A stretch of DNA of 37,618 nt, from NCBI RefSeq assembly GCF_024623065.1, contig NZ_JANJZR010000041.1, positions 1 to 37,618 on the forward strand, in the 5' to 3' direction. The notes under the pieces are model-generated. The model ran no database searches. It saw only the letters and a program-made list of their open reading frames with translations, and was not told the origin of the DNA. A program made the translations under genes and the position numbers. Position 1 is the first letter of the stretch; each line of letters begins with the position of its first letter. This DNA is from Bacteroides acidifaciens (GTDB lineage: Bacteria; Bacteroidota; Bacteroidia; Bacteroidales; Bacteroidaceae). This document shows, piece by piece, positions 15,585-26,700 of this stretch.

Positions 15585-16724
15585 TTATTTTTTATATTTT
15601 TCGTAATAAGCTTTTGCTTCTATCAGGGTGCAGCCGCTTGTCTGTATGGTCAGTTGAGTGCTGCCTTCGGCTCCTTTTGCCCAACTACTTCCGTAGAGAA
15701 GGTCGGACTTGTTGACGCCTTTTCTCCATAATATATCCGCATTGTTATTGAAGAAGGTGATAAACTTCTTCTGATAAATGGGTTCCAAATTATCATCTAA
15801 AATGAGTTTCACAAAATAACGGATGAATATTCCTTTGAACAGTCCGCCATCACCGTTTCCTTCGTCTCGGAGAAGATTGTTTCCTGCGTCAATCATGCTG
15901 CCGTCACTGATTCCGAAATAAGCGGCTTTGCGGGCGTCTTTCAGATATGATGCTTCTCCTGTAATCTTAAACAGTTCGTGGGCTGTTCCGAGAAATGTCC
16001 CTTGGTTATAACTTAATGTCAGGGTATTTAAGTTATCCGTTCTTCCGTCTATATTGTCGTAGACAGCTCCTGTAGCAGGATTGAACAGATGTTCTCTTTC
16101 CCATTGGTAAATCTTGATAGCCCATTCTTTGTATTCCTCCACTTTTTCTATTTGATATAAGCGACAGGCGATGAGGCTGGCAGGACCGTTGGAACAGGCA
16201 TTTTTGCTCCATACATCGCCGTGGTTCCATGCGATACCACCGTTGCAGTATTCTTCATTCCAACCTTCCTTAATCCAATCCCAAAGTTGCTTGGCTGTAT
16301 CCAGATATTTAGCTTCATCGGTGACTTCATACAAACGTATCATGGTCAGGGCAATCCATTCCATGTCATCGTAGAAGTTATTCCAATAACTTCCGCCGTT
16401 CTTGGAATTGATGCCAGCATACCACTTGTCAAAGCAGTCTTTATATTTAGCATCATGAGTACGAATATAGGCATCAATCAATACGTCCATAGCATGCGCT
16501 TGCGGCCAGTAATGAAAAGCTTCGTCATAACCGTCGCTTTCATAGTTGAAGTAATTGCCCGTTTCATTCCAGAAACGGTTAATTATGGTGACCGAGCTAC
16601 TGTCTGCTGCTGCTTCCCAGTTGATTGTATAAAGTCCCTTGTCGTACATATACTCGTCTTCGATGTTGCCACAACTTTGGAACATCAGCGCGAGGAACGG
16701 GACACATAATAATAGTTTTTTCAT
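15585..16724 (-). CDS. GH76 alpha-1,6-mannanase lipoprotein, probably surface-exposed
   Basis: The 379-residue protein is a second GH76 enzyme. The Asp-Asp pair is in NNFYDDMEWIALTM (Asp119, Asp120), and NGGIAWNHGDVWSKNACSNG and LTLSYNQGTFLGTAHELF match the family. The lipobox is MFQSC with Cys18, followed by GNIEDEYMYD. The acidic cluster close to the Cys fits a surface lipoprotein export signal, so this copy probably cuts mannan outside the cell next to SusC/D. It shares the fold but little sequence with the neighbouring GH76, so the pair is not a recent duplication. It starts eight bases after the SusE/F-like gene ends. Confidence 0.92.
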   Translation of the reverse strand: MKKLLLCVPFLALMFQSCGNIEDEYMYDKGLYTINWEAAADSSSVTIINRFWNETGNYFNYESDGYDEAFHYWPQAHAMDVLIDAYIRTHDAKYKDCFDKWYAGINSKNGGSYWNNFYDDMEWIALTMIRLYEVTDEAKYLDTAKQLWDWIKEGWNEEYCNGGIAWNHGDVWSKNACSNGPASLIACRLYQIEKVEEYKEWAIKIYQWEREHLFNPATGAVYDNIDGRTDNLNTLTLSYNQGTFLGTAHELFKITGEASYLKDARKAAYFGISDGSMIDAGNNLLRDEGNGDGGLFKGIFIRYFVKLILDDNLEPIYQKKFITFFNNNADILWRKGVNKSDLLYGSSWAKGAEGSTQLTIQTSGCTLIEAKAYYEKYKK

Positions 16725-16732
16725 ACATCTTC

Positions 16733-18556
16733 TTAATTAACTGGTTCTATAGAATGGGTGTAATTTTCACCGGTAAAAATAACACGAACTTTTGTATTAT
16801 TTCCTATGATTCCATCATTAAATTTCCATTTACGCTCCCATTGACCTGCTTCTGCATTATCATTTGTTTCCATGATATAGAAATAGGATGGATCTGGGTT
16901 TGCTCCTGGTACTACGTCTGTGTCGTTTTTGGTGCCCCAAATCAATTCGCTATCGTCCGCATATACCATTAGGAGTTTGTAACGATTATCATTATTACTA
17001 TTATTACTAGGACTTATTGTACCTGTTCCCTCAAATACTCCATTTCCTATATAGGGTAAGTCAAGAAGGACATTTCGATCCCAGCAGTGCCATAGTCCCA
17101 TTGATTTAATTTCTTTTGTAATGACTGATTTGTTGGAGAAATCTACCTTAATACGATAAATCCCGTCTTTTTCGACAGTGGTAATTCCGTCTCCACTTTT
17201 AATCTCTCCATCTTCTATATAGAAGAACTTTGCATCTGCTTCTTGAGAAGAAGCCATCTTATAAGTCTTTCCTCCTTGCAGCCGGGTGAATATTTCAAAT
17301 ATGCCTTCTCCCAGTTTATTGTATTGCATGGCTTTACTGATATCATTTCCCCCTTCACTGGCTTCACCTGTCAAGAATAAGTTTTTAGGAGTTGTTTCCG
17401 GTTCTTCAGGAGATACACCGTCTCCGAGAGATACAAAATGTGTATAGTTTGCTCCGTTGAATTTAACGGTGACTTTGGTCATGCTACCATCAAACTGATT
17501 GTCAAATTTCCATTTGTGATTCCATTGTGGTTCACTACCTTCATTGATTCCATATTCTTTGATAAAGTAATATGAATCTTCTTGACCAGCTCCGTTCGGA
17601 GATGAATCTACGTCATTCAATGTTCCCCAATACATATCTTTATCGCTGTAAGACATCAACAGTTTGTAACGTTGGTCTTTTCCCCAGCTCTCCTGTTTAA
17701 ACGTTACTTTGCCTTCTCCTTCAAATATTCCGTTACCTTTGTAAGACAGTTCGAAAATAACCTTGTTGCTCGGGCAGAAAAATACTCCTACTGATTTTAC
17801 TTCCTGAATAGAGACTGAAGCAATAGAGAAGTCCATAGTGATGCGATAGATTCCGTCTTTTTCTACTGTCGTTTCGCCTTCGCCTTCTACAATTCTATTT
17901 CCATCAATGTAGAAATAGTTTGCGTTGTCATTGGTTTTATCTACCAGCTTATAGCTTTTTCCTCCTTTCAAACGGGTAAAGATTTCAAATGTTTCCTGTT
18001 CGGGTGAGGAACAAGGTACTGCTTGACTGATATCACTTCCCCCTTCGGTTGCTTCACCGGTGAGAAATAATTGAGATGGAACCTCTGCAAATCCGAGCAT
18101 ACGGGTGATCGTCAGTTTATGTGAGACATTGCTCATTGCCGTGCTCAGACCGCGTGATGCGATGACCGTCCAGATAATTGTACCTGTCTCTCCACTGTTC
18201 AATCCTGCTGCTGCACCTATTTTATTCAGTGTTTTATGACTGATAGTCGCGTAATTGCGCGCCCCGTTGTTGTCAGACAATACTTTGTAAAGAGGATTAG
18301 AGAAGTTTCCCCCTTCTTTGTCGAAAACGATTTCGTAGAGCGGTGAGCCACTGTCTTCAGCTTTCGCTGCTTCCCATTCGAAGAACAGGGAAGCGGTAGC
18401 AGATGCTACTAGTTCTACACTTTTTCCGCTGATTGGTTCATAAAGTTGATTCACCGGGCTTACTGCCGTATCTCTGTATTCCATATCTTCCGTACATGAG
18501 AAGATGATTGCCAATGTAGTGAATAAGGCGACTACTTTTGTTATTTTTGTTTTCAT
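16733..18556 (-). CDS. SusE/SusF-like surface glycan-binding lipoprotein with duplicated binding domain
   Basis: The 607-residue lipoprotein (lipobox IIFSC, Cys21, followed by TEDMEYRD, a surface-export-like acidic stretch) has a SusE-type N-terminal domain (about residues 35-150). Two long tandem repeats of about 215 residues follow. Each starts LFLTGEA-S/T-EGG and ends with KVTVKFNG/KVRVIFTG then ENYTH-like sequence. Shared landmarks are FEIFTRL, TTVEKDGIYRI, RYKLLM and YWGTLND/IWGTKND. Each repeat probably holds two beta-sandwich starch-binding-like modules. It should bind alpha-mannan at the surface and hand it to SusC/D. It lies between susD (24 bases) and the surface GH76 (eight bases). 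Confidence 0.85.
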   Translation of the reverse strand: MKTKITKVVALFTTLAIIFSCTEDMEYRDTAVSPVNQLYEPISGKSVELVASATASLFFEWEAAKAEDSGSPLYEIVFDKEGGNFSNPLYKVLSDNNGARNYATISHKTLNKIGAAAGLNSGETGTIIWTVIASRGLSTAMSNVSHKLTITRMLGFAEVPSQLFLTGEATEGGSDISQAVPCSSPEQETFEIFTRLKGGKSYKLVDKTNDNANYFYIDGNRIVEGEGETTVEKDGIYRITMDFSIASVSIQEVKSVGVFFCPSNKVIFELSYKGNGIFEGEGKVTFKQESWGKDQRYKLLMSYSDKDMYWGTLNDVDSSPNGAGQEDSYYFIKEYGINEGSEPQWNHKWKFDNQFDGSMTKVTVKFNGANYTHFVSLGDGVSPEEPETTPKNLFLTGEASEGGNDISKAMQYNKLGEGIFEIFTRLQGGKTYKMASSQEADAKFFYIEDGEIKSGDGITTVEKDGIYRIKVDFSNKSVITKEIKSMGLWHCWDRNVLLDLPYIGNGVFEGTGTISPSNNSNNDNRYKLLMVYADDSELIWGTKNDTDVVPGANPDPSYFYIMETNDNAEAGQWERKWKFNDGIIGNNTKVRVIFTGENYTHSIEPVN

Positions 18557-18580
18557 ATTAATTTCCTTTTAATAGGGTGA

Positions 18581-20200
18581 TTAGTTAGAATATCCGGGAT
18601 TGTTAGGGGCTAGATTCGGATTTAGGTTGATTTGGCTTTGAGGAACTGCCCATAAATAATCTCTGTTTTCATCGAACTGACGTTTATCCAGTCGGATAGG
18701 ATTACCGTTGTTGAAGTTTGCGCCATAGACATATCCTTCAAGGTATTCTTTTCCGGCTTTCCAGCGTTTGATATCATACCATCTCAATCCTTCGAGGGCT
18801 AGTTCGCAACGGCGTTCGTTACGGATGATTTGTCTCATTTCCGCTTCTGTCTTTTCGGTAGGATAAGCTTTTGCTTCTTCTGTGAATCCAGCTCTGTTTC
18901 GGAGTGGGAGTATGGTCTGATTCCAGATAGTAGCATCCATGTTTCCTTTCTCAAATTGAGCCTCTGCATACATTAACAAAATGTCGGCATAACGTATGAT
19001 GCTAAGATTTACCCCAGAATTCATATCACCTTTTGCTTGTGGGCTATAGTATTTGCGGGTGTAATATCCGGTAGCAGTTTTGTTACTTCCGGCTTCATAC
19101 TTATCCACTGTGTTGGATTGCGGATTGATTTGAATGATAGTGCCTGTACTACCGTCCGAAACATTCTTACTCCAGTCATAACCGTCATAAACAACAGTGG
19201 CGGTCAGCCGCAAATCGCGGTTGGCATACGGAGTACTTGGATTGTATAACGGGCTATTTTCATTAAATGCTTTGCCATCTACCATTAAATAACTGTCTAC
19301 TAACGATTGTTGCGGAGCGCGGTTACAAAGACGTGCACCAACTGATAGCGGAGCCATATCTGACATCTCACCCCATGTCAGTAGGAAAGGAACGTATGCA
19401 CGGTCTAGAATAATCTCCTGATTATATTCGTTTGTCTCTTCAAAAACACTACGATAAGTGGGGAGAAGGCTGTATGTGCCATATTCATTCTGTTTCTTTA
19501 TCAGATTATCGCAATATTTGATAACGTTATCCCAGTCACTGTCCATTAGGTAGACTCTCGCCTGTAGAGCACTGACCGCTCCTTTGGTAATTTTGCCTTG
19601 TTCAGCATCTTGCAGTTGGTCACGGGTGGGAAGTGCGTTTGCTATATCTTCTAATTCCTGATGGATGAAGCTGATGATGGTAGCACGTGGAGTACGGGCA
19701 ATGGAGTTGGATTCATCAATTGTAATATCTTTGTCAAAGAATGGCACATCTCCATACAGATTAGTTAGCCGGAAATAGATAAAGGCACGGATAAAACGAA
19801 TTTCGGCAATCATGCGTGCTTTGACAGCTACATTCATTCCCGGAACCAGATCTACTTTCTCCAGAAATACATGGCAGGTTTTGATACCACCGTATAGATC
19901 CTTCCATTCATTTTTAAAGAGTTCTAAAGAAGGAGTGCCCATACCTTTGCGAATGGCACGCGGGTCGGTTACATTTCTTCCGTCGAATACATTGTCACTC
20001 AGACTTTCGTCCTGCCACATTCTTCCGGCATTGTACATTTGGCTGTAGGCCATGTTAACTACGTATTGTGCTTTCTCTGTGGAGTTCCAGAAGCTGTTGT
20101 CCGTGAATTTGTTGGACGGGGTATTTTCCATATCGTTGCAACCGGTCATCAGCACGGAAGCAAACCCAGTCACTAAATAGAGAAGTTTATATCTTTTCAT
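18581..20200 (-). CDS. SusD/RagB-family outer-membrane glycan-binding lipoprotein
   Basis: The 539-residue protein is SusD-like: lipobox LMTGC with Cys21, then NDMENTPSNKFTDNSFWNST, and TPR-type helices (LTNLYGDVPFFDK, YADILLMYAEAQFEKGN). The family's C-terminal ECALEG-like block appears as RNERRCELALEGLRWYDIKRW. It forms the lid of the SusC transporter and binds the glycan on the cell surface. It is 12 bases downstream of susC and 24 upstream of the SusE/F-like gene. The substrate is inferred to be alpha-1,6-mannan from the neighbouring GH76 and GH125 genes, not from SusD itself. Confidence 0.95.
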   Translation of the reverse strand: MKRYKLLYLVTGFASVLMTGCNDMENTPSNKFTDNSFWNSTEKAQYVVNMAYSQMYNAGRMWQDESLSDNVFDGRNVTDPRAIRKGMGTPSLELFKNEWKDLYGGIKTCHVFLEKVDLVPGMNVAVKARMIAEIRFIRAFIYFRLTNLYGDVPFFDKDITIDESNSIARTPRATIISFIHQELEDIANALPTRDQLQDAEQGKITKGAVSALQARVYLMDSDWDNVIKYCDNLIKKQNEYGTYSLLPTYRSVFEETNEYNQEIILDRAYVPFLLTWGEMSDMAPLSVGARLCNRAPQQSLVDSYLMVDGKAFNENSPLYNPSTPYANRDLRLTATVVYDGYDWSKNVSDGSTGTIIQINPQSNTVDKYEAGSNKTATGYYTRKYYSPQAKGDMNSGVNLSIIRYADILLMYAEAQFEKGNMDATIWNQTILPLRNRAGFTEEAKAYPTEKTEAEMRQIIRNERRCELALEGLRWYDIKRWKAGKEYLEGYVYGANFNNGNPIRLDKRQFDENRDYLWAVPQSQINLNPNLAPNNPGYSN

Positions 20201-20212
20201 ACTGTTGTTTGA

Positions 20213-23200
20213 TTAAAATTCAATGTCTACACCAAATCCGAAATAACGCAGAGTAGGATACGAACGCCCACTATTGGCACCGCTTGTGCTCATTTTGGAA
20301 TCAAATTCGGATGATTCCGGGTCTATAAACGAGTTGTTGCTGAATGTCAGTAAGTTCTGACCGTTTATATACAAGCGGGCTTTTTGCATTCCCAAATGTT
20401 TAGTCCATTCTTTGGGCAGGGTATAACCAATCGTGAGGTTTTTCAACCGCAAGTATTTACCGTCTAGCAAGAAGAGGTCGGAGCCGTTTCCATTGCCGTA
20501 GTTGTTTCTGTTGGAGTCAGAACCTGGCGCTGCTAATCTTGGCCAGCGGGCCTCGGTATTGGTTGGTGTCCAGAAATCCAGTTGATGTTTATAAATGGTA
20601 TAAGAGTAGTTGGCGTGATATGGTTCTATCAATTCACCACGCAACATCATGTCACGTTTGCCTACTCCTTGCCAGAACATACTGAAATCGATCCCTTTCC
20701 AGTTCAGACCGTAGGTGAATCCGAAAGTATAACGTGGGAAGGCATTACCAAGAATAAACTTATCTTTTGAGTCGATGATACCGTCGTCATTTCGGTCTAC
20801 AAATTTAATATCTCCGGGTTGTACCTTAGCTCCTACTGGTATGGCAGACGCTTCAATTTCATCGTAACTTTGGAAAAATCCTGCCATCTTATAGCCATAA
20901 TAAGAGTTCAAGGGAACACCGACCCGGATGATACGGCTTAACTCTTCCACTTGGGTAATTTGTTCGTCTCCGGGGAATTCTAATACCTTGTTCCAAGAAT
21001 CTCCCAAATTAAAGTTGAAATTGTGAGTAAACGCCCCAGTTTTCAATCGATAGTTGACAGATAGATCCCATCCCTGGTTTTGCATCTTGCCGATATTTGC
21101 CATAGGCATTTCTGTACCGAATACGGAAGAAATCAGCGGTTTCATTAAGATGTCATTCGTTCTTTTATGGAAGTAATCGAAAGTGACAGTCAGACTGTTT
21201 TGTAGGAAAGAGGCATCGACACCGATATTGAATGTTTGGGTTTTTTCCCAAGTCAGATTTTCTAGTCCCAGTTTGAATCCGGCTCCCGATACAGTTTTGT
21301 TATTGTAGGCATAGCTGTTGTCATACACGTCATATACGGTAAAACGGTCGTAAGTACCGATTGCTTGACTGCCCAAGATACCGTAAGAGGCTCGTAACTT
21401 CAAGTCGCCTATCTTTTCTTTATAAAACTCCATGAAGGATTCTTCTGTAGGGCGCCACCCCAAGGAAACTGAGGGGAAAAAGCCCCAACGATAGTCCTTG
21501 TGGAACTTAGAAGCTCCGTCGTAGCGAAAACTGAATTCTGCATAATATCTGTCGGCATACGAATAACCTGCACGTCCAAAGAAGGAGGTTATGCTGGTAC
21601 GGTTACTGTCGTCAACGGAAGTTTTTCCTGTGATGTTTCCCGGCTCACTGGTTGTTTCGTCAGTAGCAATACCTAAATCGGGGTCTACATACTTCTTTTC
21701 TATTTCGTTACTGCTTTGTGTGTATGACTCGTTGGTCAATCCTACTAGACCGTTGACCGTATGCTTGCCGAATGTTTTGTTGTAATCCAATAGCAGTTGA
21801 GTATTGATAAGATAGGCGTTACTGTTCCAGTTACTGGTTTTGTTGTTCTCTTTTTTGATTGGACGCGGTTCTGTGGCTTCTTCGCTACTATAATAAGCCA
21901 CTGCATGATTCCTGGTAAAACGTGTGTCGTTCATGATGTCAGCACCGAACACTCCTTTCAATTTTAATCCGTCAATAATCTTCATTTCGGCGGAAACGTT
22001 TGTGTTGATGTAGTTATTACGGTATTTATTTCTTCCACCCGCTTCCAACTGTCCCAGCGGGTTGAACTCGGACAATATATCATTCAGCAGGTATCGTCCG
22101 TCTGCTGATTTCATTTTATAGTAATAGTAGGTCGGGGTACGGGCGGCATCTACTTCCAGGCTTCCTCCGGTAGTGCTTACACTGTTGTTGCGGGCATAAG
22201 CAAGGATTCCGGTCAGTTTGAAGCGTCCGAGCTCAGTACTCAGACTTGTGCGGAAGTTGTAGCGTTGAACACCGAAAGAGTCGTTTCCTACATAGTTGCT
22301 TTCCTGATCGTAATAACCCATTGAAATCATGTAGGTAGAGTGTTCGCTACCTCCGGATACGCTTAGGTTATAATTCTGTTGCATGGCTGTTCGCATAATC
22401 TGGTCAAAGAACCAGCTCTCTTCATTCTGATGAGCGGCTAAATCGCGGATTTGGTCAGGAGTATACTTGGGAGCATTGCCTGCATTGGTTTCTGCAAGAT
22501 TTCTCAGTGTTGCGTTTTGATAGCCTGCTACCGGAGAGAACAGGATGTCCGGGTTTTCCCAACCTATCATGCCGCTCAAGCGGACTACCGGACGCTGGTT
22601 CTTTTTCCCTTTTTTGGTGGTCACCACTACTACACCGTTGGAAGAACGTGAACCGTAGATAGCGGCCGTTCCTGCATCTTTCAAGATAGAGATGTTTTCG
22701 ATGTCCATCGGATTCAGCTTATTGAAGCTTTCACCGTCAGCTACCAGTCCGTCTATCACAAATAGAGGGCTATTGTCATTCAGCGTACTGATACCACGGA
22801 TATTGAAATTCGTTTTGTTATCATTCGGGTTGTGGTTACGTTGCTGTATGATAACGTTCGGTGCTGCTCCTTGCAATGCCTGAGTCATGTTTGCCACCGG
22901 ACGGTTTTCAATCATGTCGGCTTTTACTTGGTCTACCGCACCTACCGCACTTTTACGGGTTGTTGTGCCATATCCTACTACAATAACTTCATCGAGGACT
23001 TTCGTGTCTTCTTTCATGCTAATGGAAAGAGAACTCTTTCCGTTAACCGGAAACTCTAGAGTAGCATAGCCGATGTACGAAAAAACTAGTGCATCATTGG
23101 CGTCACATTGAATGGAGAAGTTGCCGTTGATGTCTGTAATTGTTCCGATTCCCGACTTGCCTTTTACACTTACGCTTACTCCGATGAGAGGTTCACCGGA

Positions 23201-23350
23201 TACATCTTTTACCGTTCCTTTTACGAGGGTATTCTTCGTTTGCGAAGTGTTCAATATGCTCGCTTGTCCGGCATTAATGTCGGGCGCCAGAATAAATAAG
23301 GAGGCTATAGCGAGACTGAAAAACAAAAGTTTATACTTTCTACAAGTCAT
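20213..23350 (-). CDS. SusC/RagA-family TonB-dependent glycan transporter
   Basis: The 1045-residue outer-membrane receptor has an N-terminal signal peptide, then a carboxypeptidase-D-like regulatory domain (VKGTVKDVSGEPLIGVSVSV, about residues 43-115) and a TonB box/plug start (VLDEVIVVGYGTTTRKSAVG). The SusC plug motif NFNIRGISTLNDNSPLFVID follows, with KDAGTAAIYGSRSSNGVVVV and a long beta-barrel ending YFGFGVDIEF. It would import manno-oligosaccharides into the periplasm using TonB energy. It is the first gene of the six-gene minus-strand operon and faces the hybrid two-component regulator across a 351-base gap. Confidence 0.96.
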   Translation of the reverse strand: MTCRKYKLLFFSLAIASLFILAPDINAGQASILNTSQTKNTLVKGTVKDVSGEPLIGVSVSVKGKSGIGTITDINGNFSIQCDANDALVFSYIGYATLEFPVNGKSSLSISMKEDTKVLDEVIVVGYGTTTRKSAVGAVDQVKADMIENRPVANMTQALQGAAPNVIIQQRNHNPNDNKTNFNIRGISTLNDNSPLFVIDGLVADGESFNKLNPMDIENISILKDAGTAAIYGSRSSNGVVVVTTKKGKKNQRPVVRLSGMIGWENPDILFSPVAGYQNATLRNLAETNAGNAPKYTPDQIRDLAAHQNEESWFFDQIMRTAMQQNYNLSVSGGSEHSTYMISMGYYDQESNYVGNDSFGVQRYNFRTSLSTELGRFKLTGILAYARNNSVSTTGGSLEVDAARTPTYYYYKMKSADGRYLLNDILSEFNPLGQLEAGGRNKYRNNYINTNVSAEMKIIDGLKLKGVFGADIMNDTRFTRNHAVAYYSSEEATEPRPIKKENNKTSNWNSNAYLINTQLLLDYNKTFGKHTVNGLVGLTNESYTQSSNEIEKKYVDPDLGIATDETTSEPGNITGKTSVDDSNRTSITSFFGRAGYSYADRYYAEFSFRYDGASKFHKDYRWGFFPSVSLGWRPTEESFMEFYKEKIGDLKLRASYGILGSQAIGTYDRFTVYDVYDNSYAYNNKTVSGAGFKLGLENLTWEKTQTFNIGVDASFLQNSLTVTFDYFHKRTNDILMKPLISSVFGTEMPMANIGKMQNQGWDLSVNYRLKTGAFTHNFNFNLGDSWNKVLEFPGDEQITQVEELSRIIRVGVPLNSYYGYKMAGFFQSYDEIEASAIPVGAKVQPGDIKFVDRNDDGIIDSKDKFILGNAFPRYTFGFTYGLNWKGIDFSMFWQGVGKRDMMLRGELIEPYHANYSYTIYKHQLDFWTPTNTEARWPRLAAPGSDSNRNNYGNGNGSDLFLLDGKYLRLKNLTIGYTLPKEWTKHLGMQKARLYINGQNLLTFSNNSFIDPESSEFDSKMSTSGANSGRSYPTLRYFGFGVDIEF

Positions 23351-23701
23351 ACCTTGTTTTGATTTAAGGAATTAAATTAAATGATTAAAATTCTCTGATG
23401 CTAGTTTTGATTTTGAATGGAGAGTACTTTTAGGTCATACGTATTAGTGTTTAATGGATATAAAATAGTGTCTTGACCGTTATGAAAATCAGACGTTGCA
23501 AATATGGGGGTGGTGCTGAGGAATGTATGTACGAATTTATGCCATTTATGTCTTTTCTTGATAAAATGGCAGGAATTGAGGAGGAAATGGCGGAAAATCG
23601 TGCAATTTATTATCTGTTTATTATTGGTGTAAGAAGTTTCTTTATTACTTTTGTATTAATGAACTGCATCTTTTGCTATTGAATGAAATACTTTGTTGCT
23701 T
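23351..23701. other. Divergent control region between susC and the hybrid two-component gene
   Basis: The AT-rich 351-base gap should hold the regulated susC promoter, the HTCS binding site and the HTCS promoter. I see no exact TAnnTTTG box on either strand; AATACTTTG just before the HTCS start is a near match. No gene is supported here. Confidence 0.5.
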
Positions 23702-26700
23702 ATGGGAAAAACATATCTTTCTCGATTTTTCTTTTTTCTCGTTATCGGTTGGTGGAGTCTGTTGGATGTTGAGGCTACAGCATATAGTTTGCGTCAGTTT
23801 TCCAGCAAAAACGGATTGTCTAATAGCGCCATTCTTTCTATTTGTCAGGATTGTGATGGATTGATCTGGATTGGTTCGTGTGACGGATTAAATGTGTTTG
23901 ATGGGACTGAACTCCGTTTGTATAAGCCTGTTGATGTCCGGAACAATTTGTCTGGTAACTTGATTGATAATATAATGGAAGCGGAAGACCATGTTTTATG
24001 GATACAGACGAATTATGGACTCGACCGTTTCGATACTCATTTGCAAACTGTTCAGCGATTTAAAGACTTTCAGGATATTAGCTGTATGGCAAAAACGCGG
24101 GAGAATGATGTCTTGGTCATTAAGGATGACGGTTATATTTATTATTTTGATCGGAAAGGACTTAAATTCCACCGTTTGAATGCAAAGCGGTTAGCTTTTG
24201 AGGATATACAGTATATATGTGTGGATAGTGCGAATGTTCTATGGATTTTTTCTTCCGGTGGTGATGTCCGTAGTTATGTTATTGAAAAGAAGGAAGATAG
24301 TATTCCGGAACTTATTCTTCAGTCGTTGTTTGAGCAGGAGGGAGAGTTGTTTTGGACATCAGGAGAAGGAGATTTGGTTTATTTTATTGACGATGCTTAT
24401 GATCTTTATGAGTATGATTTGCGTAGCCGGAATAAATATTTCATAGCTGATTTGAAAGAGGAGATAGCTCAGCGAGGGCAGGTCTCTTCTATTGTCAAGC
24501 AAAGAGATGATTATTATGTCGGTTTCAAAAGCAGTGGATTGATTTGCTTGAAATATCAGTCCGACAGTAAGGTTAAATATGTCATGCAATCAATCGGCAT
24601 TGAATCCGGCATTTTCTGTCTGTTTAAAGATCGATTTCAGGATATTATTTGGGTGGGAACTGATGGACAGGGGGTATATATGTATTTCATCGACCATTTT
24701 TCTATTCGGAATACTTTATTGGATACTTCTGACTATCAAATTAACACTCCGGTGCGGGCTTTGTTTTTGGATGATGAGCAAACGTTATGGGTGGGGACTA
24801 AAGGAGATGGAATTTTGCGTATGCTCCGTTATGCTCCAGATACGGGAGGAAAGTTTGATGTGGAACGGTTGCATACAGGGAATAGTTCGTTGACGGATAA
24901 TTCCGTTTACTGTTTTGCTCCTAGTTGTTGGAATCGACTGTGGATAGGAACGGAGCATGGGATGAACTATTATTCTTATCGGGAGAGAAAAGTAAAAGAG
25001 TTTCCTGTTATGGTTGACGGTAAGACGTTGAGATATGTGCACTCTATATGTGAATTGAATGACAGTACGATTTGGGTGGCTACTGTAGGTGAGGGAATTG
25101 TGAAAATTGTGCTGAACGTTTCTGATGGAGAACCTAAAGTTATGTTTACCCGAAGAATTGTGTTAGATGGAGGGAGAAGAGCCTCTAATTACTTTTTTAC
25201 GTCTCATCAGGAAAATGATTCCATTTTATGGTTTGGTAATCGTGGTTATGGTGCTTACCGGATGAATGTGAAGACGGAGGTGATGATGCCATTTCGTTTT
25301 GACCAGGAAGTCAGTAACCAGGCTGTAAATGATATTTTTGCCATTCTTTCAAATAAAAAAGGCTATTGGTTGGGTACTAGTTTTGGGTTGACACATATGC
25401 AGTCGCCCGGTAATTATCGGGTATATAATGAGGCAGATGGATTCCCCAATAATACGGTTCACGGCATTTTGGAAGATGGCGAACATAATCTTTGGCTAAG
25501 TACCAATCAAGGGGTGGTACGGTTTAATATTGAGGCAAATACTGTCCAGGCTTATAATCGGCAGAATAATCTGGAAGTCACAGAGTTCAGTGATGGTGCT
25601 TTCTTTAAGGACGAGCGTACAGGGACTCTCTTCTTCGGTGGAACGAACGGATTTATTACTATCAATGAAAACGATCTTACGGCTATGGAATATATGCCGA
25701 AATTGCAGTTTTACCGTCTATCTATCTTTGGAAAAGAATATAATATTTATCATTTTTTGCGGCAAGATAAAGAGGTGGAAGTGTTGGAACTGGATTATAG
25801 CCAGAATTTTTTCAATTTATCTTTTGTAGCTGTCGATTATATCAATGGTAATAATTATACTTATTCTTATATGATAGACGGACTAAGCAATAATTGGATA
25901 GAGAACGGCTCTTCTACAACGGCTGTTTTCTCCAATCTTCCACCCGGTCAATACACTCTTTGGGTGAAATGCCGGAGTAATATTATGGGTAAAGAAAGCA
26001 AGCCGTACTCTTTGGTCATTCGTATTGCTCCTCCTTGGTATATGACACAATTGGCTTATTGGGGATATTTCTTGCTGTTTCTTCTTTTGCTTTGGGGGCT
26101 TGTTTATATGGCTATTCGTCGCTATCGTCGGAAACGGGATATTATTATTGAGAAACTGAACCGACAAAAACGAGATGAAATTTATGAATCTAAATTAAGG
26201 TTCTTTACAAATATCACACATGAATTTTGTACACCTCTTACTTTAATATCAGGACCTTGTGAGAAGATTCTGTCCTATGCCGGAACAGATGGATATATCC
26301 GTAAATATGCTGATTTGGTTCAACAGAATGCACAGAAACTGAACTCGCTGATTCAAGAACTGATAGAATTTCGTCGGTTAGAAACAGGGCATAAGGTATT
26401 GGATATACAAGAGGTAGCTGTGGATGAGCATACTCGGGGCATTGCCGAATCTTTCGGTGAATGGGTGGAAAGTAGAAAGGTGGATTATCAACTAAATATT
26501 GAGGAGGGAGATCGCTGGAATACAGATGTGAGTTGCTTGAGTAAAATTGTCAATAATTTGATATCGAATGCTTTCAAATATACCTCCGATGGCGGTAAGA
26601 TAACTGTGGAGCAATGTATTGAAGGAGAAAGGCTTTGTATCCGTGTATCCAATTCAGGTAAGGGAATTAAGAAGGAGAATCTGGATAAGATATTCGATCG

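Noticed and set aside
23473..23682. A 69-codon plus-strand frame in the susC-HTCS gap
   Set aside because: It lies in the expected divergent control region, has no family resemblance and no convincing ribosome-binding site.
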